From: Podospora pseudoanserina | Lineage: Eukaryota > Ascomycota > Sordariomycetes > Sordariales > Podosporaceae | Direction: 5' to 3' | Assembly: GCF_035222485.1 (NCBI RefSeq) | Contig: NC_085922.1 | Span: 3,921,001-3,985,000 of the forward strand | Length of the DNA: 64,000 nucleotides | In this document: piece after piece, positions 32,149 through 41,114 of the stretch | Position numbering within the stretch: the stretch's first letter is position 1 | Layout: each line of letters begins with the position of its first letter | Notes under the pieces: model-generated | What the model saw: only the letters and a program-made list of their open reading frames with translations | Told to the model about the DNA's origin: nothing | The model's database searches: none | Translations under genes and position numbers: made by a program

Positions 32149-32331
32149 TGTCAGGGTTAGGGTATGTAGCTTGACATGACGTCTTTGCACCACCTGTCCC
32201 CCCAACCAGTCCTGGTGCCAGATTCACTCGGCCACAAAAGCACCTAATAAACTTTTTATCCGCGCAGCCATAAATACCTTAATATCGTCCACCTTCTTTG
32301 CCCTTTTCCCAAAACACCAAACACAGTCAAA

Positions 32332-33414
32332 ATGCCCAGAGTCGCAGACCGAAAATCCTGGCGAAAGCCAGCAGCTCCTCCAGTGGAAGCTCCCCAAACC
32401 CCGCCAGAAGCAGCGCCAAGATCCCACTATCACACCTCGCAACACCACGGCCACCATCACGACCCCGACCCAGCACTCGATGTGGAACTCGTTGATCACA
32501 CCGAGAGGCTGCCACTTCGCTCGAAGCGCACTCGTCGTCTAGAGGAGAAGCTTGCCAGAAAAAAACGGACCGCGACCACCCCACTATGCTTGGAGGATAT
32601 GCCGTTTGAGATCCTCGACGCCATCCTTTTGTGCTGTCAACCTCGCGATCTTTTCGCCATGTCACGTGTCTCAAAGGGCTACCGAGATTTCATCAAACAA
32701 GAAGGATCCCGAATCGCCAAATCCATCATCGAGCGGCGATATCCCTGTTTGGCAGCTTGTTTTCTTCGGCCTGTCCTTTTGGAAAACATTCAAGACTTGG
32801 GAGTCCGCAGGCACATGGGACATCCGAAAGTGACGAGCAGAGTCAAAGGTCACATGTTTCACCACATACCCACAATCCGAGGCGAGCTTGTCTGCAGCTG
32901 TCCGACATGCTATCATCGTTGGAACGCTCTTGGGCTGCTGGTCGACTTTGCACACTGGCAGGACTTTCTAGATAAAGGCGAAGCAATTCCACGCATAGCA
33001 TTCGGGCGGCGTCCGATGTGGAACAAGGTATTGCTAAACCGAAACATGCAGGTTGTTCTGAAGGGCATCCGCGATCCTCTTTGGTATGCTCGCATCCTCG
33101 AAAAGCACCTGGAGTCGACTACGCGCGCCATCCGACGCCAGGTGCTCAACAAGAGCAATAAGCGCCAGCATTATCGACTCACTGACCAAGACCTACAAGA
33201 AGGAACCGACCACTTTCTCGAAGCCGAGGGGCCGCCTACCATCGACTATCCCTTCCACAGAGACAGTTACTACATGCTCGAAGCCTACCTGCCCAATCGT
33301 TCCTGGATTGATGGGAAATGGCTCTATCTACCAGCCAGCCTTCACGAGAGAGACGTCGCTGGTCTGATCAACAGTCTATTTCCTGTACCTGGCGAAGAAG
33401 AAGCAGAAGGGTAG
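32332..33414 (+). CDS. F-box protein
   Basis: An intronless gene of 360 aa. The N-terminus is Pro/His-rich (HHGHHHDPD) and basic, followed by a canonical F-box near residues 85-120 (CLEDMPFEILDAILLCCQPRDLFAMSRVSKGYRDFI region), the part that binds Skp1 in SCF ubiquitin ligases. The rest lacks WD40 or LRR repeats; it has a CSCPTCYHRW Cys/His cluster near residue 187 and a YPFHRDSYYMLEAYLPNRSWIDGKW block near the C-terminus. Such F-box proteins are a large variable set in filamentous ascomycetes, and the target is unknown. The start ATG at 32332 lies in a good context (TCAAAATGCC). Confidence 0.85.
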   Translation: MPRVADRKSWRKPAAPPVEAPQTPPEAAPRSHYHTSQHHGHHHDPDPALDVELVDHTERLPLRSKRTRRLEEKLARKKRTATTPLCLEDMPFEILDAILLCCQPRDLFAMSRVSKGYRDFIKQEGSRIAKSIIERRYPCLAACFLRPVLLENIQDLGVRRHMGHPKVTSRVKGHMFHHIPTIRGELVCSCPTCYHRWNALGLLVDFAHWQDFLDKGEAIPRIAFGRRPMWNKVLLNRNMQVVLKGIRDPLWYARILEKHLESTTRAIRRQVLNKSNKRQHYRLTDQDLQEGTDHFLEAEGPPTIDYPFHRDSYYMLEAYLPNRSWIDGKWLYLPASLHERDVAGLINSLFPVPGEEEAEG

Positions 33415-33676
33415 ATGTCTGTGCAATAAATGACCAATACGCCTACCAGGTAGTTTTAGCTGAAGCTGCGCAGGGGCCTCCCCGCACAATCTCCACAAAT
33501 CACATCACAGCCTTGTGGCTTGCACAGCCCGTACTTCAGGACTTTTCCAAGAACTCATTGCTCCCGGTGGCCTCTTTGGGCGATAGACCATAAACTCAAG
33601 TTGACCCAACTTGAATTTGGAAAAGAAAAACATCAACATCTCTTCGAACCAGCCAACAACAGCCAACATCATCAGC

Positions 33677-35083
33677 ATGGAGGACGTCTACCAACACTTT
33701 GGACGGCACAGTCTTTGGGACAAGCACGATGTCTTCAAGTCCCCCACTTTTGATGTGACTGAAATATGGGTCGACTCGGAGGGCAAAAATAAAAGCCTTA
33801 TTCAAAATCGAACGATCTCTTCGCCTGACGTCGACAACTGGCTCGACGAACCTTTTTGTCAGTCGCTCCCCTCCCTTTCCGGGACAGGCACCCGGGCGGT
33901 CCGCATCGTGTGGGTTGGTCAAGATGTGGTGGTGGGAGGGGGTCGTTCTGGCCCATCAACCAGAATTCTGGATCAGCTGGCGGAGAGGTGGGGACTGCGG
34001 TCTGCAATGGACTATGCTCGCAGCTCCTTTGCTGGTGTCTCCGCATGCCCCGGCCGGGATAACTCCACCGTCTTCACCGTCACCTATCACCCAAAGTTGG
34101 CAGTCTCATGGTCCTACAACATCACCACCATCGGAGCCCCTCGAACTCATGCCGTCATCTTTGCTGAGGGGGAAGAGAGGGCCGAGTTGTCCCGTATTCT
34201 CAAGTCAACCTGGGGGCCGGCACTGGCCACCGATGCCATGTTCCCGGCTCTTATTTGCAGCTTACTACTGGCCCACGAGCTAGACAGCACCTTGGACGAT
34301 ATCAAAAAGGTGGTTCGTGAGGTGGAGGCTCGTACGGGACACCACAGATTCACTAGTCGAAGAGAAACACAGCCTGCGGCGGGGGAACTCGGTCAGCTGT
34401 CAGCTCAGATGAGCGGGTGCGCTGCCAAGCTGGCAAATGGTGCTCGCAAGCTGAAGCTTGTCGAGGAAATCAACCATCTCATCAGTCACCACTCTTCCTC
34501 TTCTCCGCTACCTGCAGCAACGCAACGTAATCAGACGCAACCGCCGAATGCGGCCTCTTATCGCTTCTATCAAACCCTGCCTTTCCAAACGGAGACGGCA
34601 CAACAGCCGGCTGGCGCGCCAACAGCATGGGTTTCCCTGCTCTCCCACCGTGCCACCATGCAGCAGACTGAGTTGACGTACACACAATCCCGCATCGACA
34701 TCCAGATCCGGGCCCTCTTCCACCTGATTGCACAGCAAGACAACGCCATCGCTTTCGACACAGCCTCGGCGACTCGGAGCATCGCTGCTTCCAGCCTTCA
34801 GGACTCGAGCAGCATGAAGATGTTGGCTTTGGTAGCTATGTTCTTCCTGCCTGGTAGCTTCATCGCGGCACTATTCAGCACCCCGCTTTTCAAGTGGGAT
34901 GAAGCGGCAGCGGCAGAGTCAGGGTCTACCATGAGGGTGGGGACAAGACCACAGTTTGCGCTCTTTTGGGCCGTTACTGTTCCCATCACGGTTGCGGTAT
35001 TCATCATGTACGGGGTATGGATGTGGGTGGTCAAGAAGAAAGACAAGAGGAGAAGGAAGAAGGGTCTGCAGGTACTTGTGTGA
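33677..35083 (+). CDS. CorA-like membrane protein without the GMN motif
   Basis: An intronless gene of 468 aa from the ATG at 33677; a longer frame starts only with TTG. The long soluble N-terminal region includes a coiled-coil-prone segment (SRIDIQIRALFHLIAQQDNAIAF near residue 345). Two transmembrane helices follow: one beginning MKMLALVAMFFLPGSFIAAL (from residue 380) and one near 427-450 (FALFWAVTVPITVAVFIMYG). The C-terminus is basic and cytosolic-like (KKKDKRRRKK). This matches fungal CorA-like Mg2+-transporter-fold proteins, where the first helix carries FLPGSF/FLPGTF. The Gly-Met-Asn selectivity motif of true CorA/Mrs2 channels is absent, so magnesium transport is not assured. Confidence 0.82.
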   Translation: MEDVYQHFGRHSLWDKHDVFKSPTFDVTEIWVDSEGKNKSLIQNRTISSPDVDNWLDEPFCQSLPSLSGTGTRAVRIVWVGQDVVVGGGRSGPSTRILDQLAERWGLRSAMDYARSSFAGVSACPGRDNSTVFTVTYHPKLAVSWSYNITTIGAPRTHAVIFAEGEERAELSRILKSTWGPALATDAMFPALICSLLLAHELDSTLDDIKKVVREVEARTGHHRFTSRRETQPAAGELGQLSAQMSGCAAKLANGARKLKLVEEINHLISHHSSSSPLPAATQRNQTQPPNAASYRFYQTLPFQTETAQQPAGAPTAWVSLLSHRATMQQTELTYTQSRIDIQIRALFHLIAQQDNAIAFDTASATRSIAASSLQDSSSMKMLALVAMFFLPGSFIAALFSTPLFKWDEAAAAESGSTMRVGTRPQFALFWAVTVPITVAVFIMYGVWMWVVKKKDKRRRKKGLQVLV

Positions 35084-36246
35084 GTGGCTAACTGCCGGTG
35101 GTGGGTTGTTGTCCCGGGTGCCAGGTGCCGGAGAAACCGACATGCATGGTGATATTCCCACGTGGGCATCGGGGATAAGGTGCAGCCAGGGTGTGTACAT
35201 CTGCATAACTTGGACTGCGTAAGCGGGGACCACTTGGAGTAGGGCGAGCGAGTATGGAGACAAGCTGCATGAGACGGCGGGACAGGCTGAAAATATTTAC
35301 AATCGCGGTGGACACGGTGCGGGGACATCCTATATCTGCATATAGCGGTGAAGAAGAAGAGTGTGCAGAGACTGAGGAACATAATCATATCATGTTTGCA
35401 ACGTTTTGTGACTTCTCTCTGCAGCAGATGGACCACGTTATTTTAGTTCGCTTAGGACATATAGAGAAACTAACTGATGATGCATGTTTGCGGTATCAAT
35501 CAGCAGGGAGATTTGACATGCACAGGCAATGCCGGGGGTGCCATTGATACAACGGTGAACCAAATTGAAGAGTTGCATCAATGTACACTGCCACGCGATG
35601 TTTCTTTCCAGATTCGAGGGCGACTGCATGATGCCACGAGCCATGTTACCATGCATCATGGTCTAGATGTGCATGTCCCCTCCTCATCACCCAAATCTAT
35701 AGACACACTATTCTTTCTAGCTCTGCGGATGGTCGATAGTCACCGAACAAGCCGGATCGCCAGGTACCCAGGCTAACAAGACAAAAAGAAACTCCTCGGT
35801 TCCCGGCCCGCAGGGTTGCAATCCCACCCTTGGCGGTGTCCCTAGCCCATAAGGGGGTTAGTCGATACCAGCACCCCCCGGTTGCCATGCCGAATCCGAG
35901 GGGATTCCCGAGTGTTTGACTTGCATTAGACTCGCTCGTATTGCCGGTTCGGGATGTTCCCGGTGGAGCCCCTCCATGGCGTTTTGCAGAAGCCCCTCAG
36001 AAGAATCGCGAGTTGGAGTTGTTTCTGGCTGGGGGTGGACGCTTCAACCTTTCCAGCGGCAGCTTGCTTTGCCACTCCCTGCTCGGTGAGGGGAGAATGA
36101 GGGGGTACATGCACAGAGGAGGCAATGATTGGGGGAGATGGAAAATGTACTATTTATGACGGTGCCTCCCAACCAACAACAATCCCGTCGATTCTTCTCT
36201 GTACCTCTTTTTCGCCCTTCATCAAAAAGAGTCAACCGCAGTTAAG
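35084..36246. other. Intergenic, promoter of BBE oxidase
   Basis: 1163 bases with no recognisable gene. A GC-rich patch at about 35800-35900 contains imperfect inverted repeats (CCGAATCC/GGGATTCCCG) but does not fold as a tRNA by eye. A short AT-rich segment (GTACTATTTATGACGG) near 36147 sits about 100 bp before the next start codon. Confidence 0.45.
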
Positions 36247-38170
36247 ATGGTCCACCTTCCTTCTGTTGGGCTGGCCGTTGCTGCCGCCTCTGGCCTTCTC
36301 CAGACCGTTACTGCCGCCCCTCAGGTCTCGACCGACAGCACCTCCACCGCGTCGACCACGTCCTTCCTCGGCGGTCTCTTTGACTTCTTGGACGTTGCCA
36401 ACCTCACCGTCACCCACCACAACGGCAAGCTCTATGGCTGCAAGTGCTCGCCCGGTCAGCTCTGCTGGCCTCAGCAATGGAAGTGGAATCAGTTGAATAC
36501 CACCGTGGGTGGCAACTTGAAACTTCACATACCCCCTGCTGCGTCGTGCTATAACACCTTCACCGGTCCCTTGGGCACTGTCAACACCTACGATGCTGCC
36601 GCCTGCGCTGACGTGCATGCCAACTGGGAGGATGAGATGTGGACGTGAGTTGTGGCCTTTTTGAGCCAAAGCCTGACCGTGACTGACATTGGATGATATT
36701 AGTGTTGAGAAGCCGGGTGCCGCCCTCTGGACATACTTCACCAACGAGACCTGCCGGCCCACTCTCAATCCCACCGACAGCTGCACGCTGGGCTACTATG
36801 GCGTTTATGTCATCTCTGCCACCACCCGCAACCACATCAAGGCCGGCATTGACTTTGCTCGCCGCAACAACATCCGCCTAGTCATCCGCAACACCGGCCA
36901 CGACTTTATCGGCCGCAGCACCGGTGCCGGTTCCCTCATCATCAACACCCACAGCTTCCAGGATGTCAACTGGATTTCGTCGTATGCCGGACCCGGCTCG
37001 TACTCTGGTCCTGCCGTGACCATTGCTGCCGGTGTCCAGGGCCGCTCCATCTTGGAGCAGGGCCATGCTCAGGTTCCTCCCAAGGTGATTGTTACTGGCG
37101 AATGCCCAACCGTTGGTGTTGCTGGTGGCTTCATCCAGGGCGGTGGCCACGGTCCCTGGACTACGCTCAAGGGTCTTTCTGCCGACAATGTTCTCGCCTT
37201 TGAGGCCATCACAGCGTCTGGCCACTTTGTCACTGCCAACGAGGCCCAAAACTCTGATCTTTTCTGGGCTCTCAAGGGCGGTGGTCCTTCAGCTTTTGCC
37301 GTCATCCTGTCCGTCACCATGAAGACGTTCGACGATGTCTCGTCTGCCGGTGCCACCTTCTATGTCAACAACACCCACATTGGTTTTGACAATGACGCTT
37401 ACTGGAACGCCACCAGCATCTTCCACAAGTGGTCCAATCACTTCGTCGACAATGGGCTCTATGTCTACTATGAGCTCTTCCCCTTCACCCTCCGCGCTCA
37501 GCCTTTTGTCGCCATTGGAAAGACGGTCGCCGAGCTCAATGCCATTGTTGCCCCCATGCTTGCTGAGCTCACCGCCAACGGGATTTCCTATGAGTGGAAC
37601 CCCAAGTCCTTCCCGACCTTCTTCGACCTCTATGTCGATCTTTTCGAGGCCGAGGCTGCCGGTGGTTCTGCCCTGACGGGTGGCTGGTTGTTTGATCACA
37701 ATGACGTTGCCACCAACAACGACGGCATCATTGAGGCTTTCAAGACGGTCTTCTCGCCCCGCCCCGACATCTTCTCCTTCATTGTCGGTCACTTGTTCAA
37801 CCCCGGCTACGGCGCTCCTGTCAGCAACAGCGCCACCCACCCTTCGTGGCGCAATGCCACCGACTTTGTCATCACTGTCCTGCCCGTCCCTCTGGGTGCC
37901 AGCAAGGCGGTCAAGGCCGACTACCAGAACGTCTTGACCAACACCATTGATCAGGCGCTCCGCGACGCCTCGGGCTCTGGGGCCACCTATGTCAACGAGG
38001 CTGACCCTTACCAACCCAACTGGCAGGGCCACTTCTGGGGCTCTGAGTACCCCCGCCTCAAGCAGATCCGCAAAAAGTGGGATCCCTTGGGAGTGTTTTA
38101 CTCAATTGCCACCCCCGGCACCGAGGACTGGGAGGTTATCCAAGACACCAGACTCTGCAAGAAGCTTTAA
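36247..38170 (+). CDS. Secreted BBE-type FAD-linked oxidoreductase (VAO family)
   Basis: A flavoprotein oxidase secreted through an N-terminal signal peptide (cleavage expected after VTAAPQ). Two exons (36247-36644, 36703-38170; phase-2 intron) give 621 aa. The FAD_binding_4 domain has RNTGHDFIGRSTGAGSL, with His199 at the histidyl-FAD position, and GECPTVGVAGGFIQGGGHG, with Cys267 at the position of the second covalent link, so bicovalent FAD is likely. The BBE C-terminal segment contains YVNEADPYQPNWQGHFWG and LKQIRKKWDPLGVFYS. Several N-glycosylation sites are visible (NLT, NTT, NET, NNT, NAT). The substrate may be an oligosaccharide or a phenolic compound; no backbone biosynthetic gene is adjacent, so a metabolite-cluster role is unsupported. 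Confidence 0.92.
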
Positions 38171-38820
38171 GAGACGCTTGTTGTGAGCCTGGGAGGAGAG
38201 AATTGTAAATAACTTACTTTAATGACGACGACGGTGTATATAATGCGAGTATATGACTGCATGAATCCATAATGTTGAACCTTCGAACAATCTTTTTTTC
38301 AATTGTATTGTGAAACTGAAAATCAGTGTTGTGAAATGTCTGGCATGTAATTGGCCCTCGTCCAGCAGACATGTGGGGTGGCGATATCGGCTGCAGGTTC
38401 GGATTCGAGGTTGAAAAGTCAACAAACCCCATCGGCAAGTTGGTTTTCCCACTTGAAAAAAACTGCCAGAGCCTCATCCATCCATACCAGCCGAGTCAGC
38501 TGAAATAACCTGCGCTGCGCATTCACTCCACCGTCATCGTCTCTGGCCTCCACATGCTATCCACAGTTTCCCGCCGCTAGGGATCCGCACTACCCATCCG
38601 CCGATAACGAGGACGCTCCACAGGGAAACAAAGCAGGGGAACCTTTCACCGCAACCAAACAACTCCTAGGTTGGGCTTCGCGCCATGTCCATGTCCCTGG
38701 CACCCACCTTCCCGTCCCGCGTGTTTCTTTGAGATTGTGACTTTGCGGCTCTCAGAGCCTCAATTTGACGAGTCTTGCCAAGGAACGCCACCGGCACCAG
38801 CAGCGGCACCAAAACCCCCC
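38171..38820. other. Intergenic
   Basis: 650 bases holding the 3' flank of the oxidase gene and the leader of the next MFS gene. An AT-rich stretch at 38200-38330 is the likely transcript-end region. No gene was seen. Confidence 0.45.
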
Positions 38821-40838
38821 ATGGACCGCTCTGAGGTTGGCTGCCAAACAACCCTGCCAAACGGGTGCACCATGGCTGAAGCAGCTGATGAGAGAACCCC
38901 CCTACTGTCGTCCACCAGCGTCTCTCACACCACTGTTTCTCACTCGGGTGCTTCCCCTGACGGCCCTGGTATTCCCAGAGACCACCAAGGCGAAGACGAT
39001 GATGATGTCATCCAGCCCAAAAAAGATCGCAGGCGGTTGAAAAAGATCTGGACCTCACTCAAACCTTCGACCGAGAGTCAGATTCTTCTTGCTGGCTTTC
39101 TCATCACCCTGTCTTTCAGCTTCACCCAAGTCCCGTGAGTGCCCCAGCTCTGATGATCAAGTTCCCGGTGAAGCTAAGTGAGTGGGCGAAATCACGTTGG
39201 CAGAATCCTCTATGCCTTCCACCTCATGCAATGCGATCACTACTACTCCACTCACCCACCCTACACCGGCCCCGGTGACCGCTGCAACATAGACGAGATC
39301 GCCGCCGGCATGGCCACGCAGTTTTCCATCTTGGGAATGTCTACCACGTTCTGCGGAACCATCAACTTGTTTGTTGCTGGCTGGACAGCCAAAAAAATTG
39401 GCCCAAAGTATGCCTTGATGATTCAGACCCTGGTCCCTGGCATACGAGTGTCGACGCAGATTCTGGGGCTCATGGCTGGAGGAGCAAAGGGAATGTTGAT
39501 GATCCAGTGCACGCAGATTATCACGGTCATTGGCGGACCTGCTGGGTATCTGTTGATTGTAAACATCATCGCTGGCGAAGTGGTGCCCCCACTGAGAAGG
39601 ACAGCCGTGTTTGGCATGCTGCAGGGCTGTATCATGCTTGGCCAAGGCCTGGGTTACTTGAGCGAGTTACCTTTACTCAGTTGTATTCTCCATGACGCTA
39701 ACTGTGTGACTTAGCCGGCGGCATGATGGGTGATATTTGGGGCATCAGCCGGCCTTTCGAAGTAGCCTTTTGCGCGTTTCTTTTGTCAACGCTTTATGTG
39801 GCTATGGTGGTGCCATACATTGATGCAAGCACCATCAGCAGTGCAAAGAAAGCTCGAGGCCAGGGCATCTCCCAGTTGTTTACACCCCTGAGAGTGTTGC
39901 TGCCACAGCGAATCTTGTCTCGGAACGGGACCGTGACGAAACATTACGGACTGATGGTTCTTTGCGCCGGCATCTTTCTCGGTGTGGTATGCCTGCTCCC
40001 GTCTCCTTCTGTGGGTGTTTCTAAGACTGACAAAACGACAACAGCTGGCAACAGGATATGCGCCGCTGCTTATGCAGCTCTATGCCACAGCCAAGTTTGA
40101 CTTCAAACAGACCGAGAATGGCTGGTTGACGTCAGGTTTTGCCTTTATGCGCGGTATGTTTTTAATATTTGCTTTCCCCCGCATCATCAACAGGGGACGA
40201 TGTTGGTACATGACACGGCATCCAGAGGCGCAACAGCACCATGACCACGGCAATGGCCATGAAGAAACGGCTCACCTGGCAACCAACCCAGAAGAGTTTG
40301 AAGCACCTATCGGATCTTTTGCCGAGCAAGAGCCAGTGGACGCGGAGCCGGTCAAGGAGGATGAGGGGACCGAATTCGACCTGTATTTCTTGCGAATCAG
40401 CCTTGTGGTGGATGGGGTACTGACTATGTGCACGGCCTTTGCAACCGAGAGGTGGCATATATTTCTTGCTGCGTTTCTGCTCCCGCTGGCATCTGGGTCA
40501 GCACCGGCGGCCAAGGGAGTCATGACTGAAATGTGCTCCCCATCTCAACGTGCGGACGCACTAAACGCACTGGGTCTGGTGGAAAACATTGCTCGGCTGT
40601 CAACACAGGGCTTGTTCGGCTTTGTATTTGCGGCTCTGGCTGAGGTCGGGAAGCCGCATCTTACCTTTTTTGTCAATGCTGTGAGTGTGCCAAAAGTGAT
40701 CAAGACTGTTGTGGCCCAAGAGCTGATGTGACATAGGCGATTGCCATTCTCGCGTACGGCATGCTGCTGTTTTCCCGCTTCCCTCCAGAGGGGAGCAAGA
40801 TCGTCGAAGATGATGCGGATGAAGATGAAAGCTCATAG
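38821..40838 (+). CDS. MFS transporter with N-terminal ERTPLL motif
   Basis: A major facilitator superfamily carrier, probably vacuolar or plasma-membrane. Five exons (38821-39134, 39204-39661, 39715-39986, 40045-40680, 40737-40838) give 593 aa. The third junction needs a GC-AG intron (39662-39714): cutting there joins GQGLGYL to TGGMMGDIWGISRPF, the usual helix 4-5 text of the family, whereas the nearby GT donor is out of phase. The N-terminus has DERTPLLSS, a dileucine-type sorting signal, and the central loop is long, acidic and His-rich. The final helix and the acidic tail (EDDADEDESS) come from the last 102-nt exon. Relatives are the TetA/YCR023C-like group; the substrate is unknown. Confidence 0.86.
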
Positions 40839-41114
40839 GGCTGATGAGGGGTACTCCGCAGAATGGGGGAGGGTGGGGCAATGCGTCGTCCTCACCTAGT
40901 TTTCGTCCTCATGTGGAGCTATCCATTGTGTGCCTGCAGCTTCCAACCAGCAGCCAACAATTGATCTTCAATTCAAAGAAGTTCTTCGGCGGTGAGTCAA
41001 GTCGGTGCTGCCAGAAGCTGTCCTCGCTGTCTTTTTCTTTATCAACACTTCAGTCTTTCCCACTCTTTCACCATCTCGTCGTCGACCAACAGTCATTCCA
41101 TCACAACAATCGAA

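Noticed and set aside
32150-32164. GGGTTAGGG telomere-like sequence
   Set aside because: Only about one and a half TTAGGG units, between two normal genes; chance occurrence is enough.
35800-35900. GC-rich patch with GGGTTGCAATCCC resembling a tRNA T-arm
   Set aside because: No matching acceptor stem, A-box or anticodon arm could be placed around it.
30386-40838. Possible secondary-metabolite cluster (two MFS carriers, BBE oxidase, CorA-like, F-box)
   Set aside because: No polyketide synthase, NRPS, terpene cyclase, P450 or pathway regulator is present between them.
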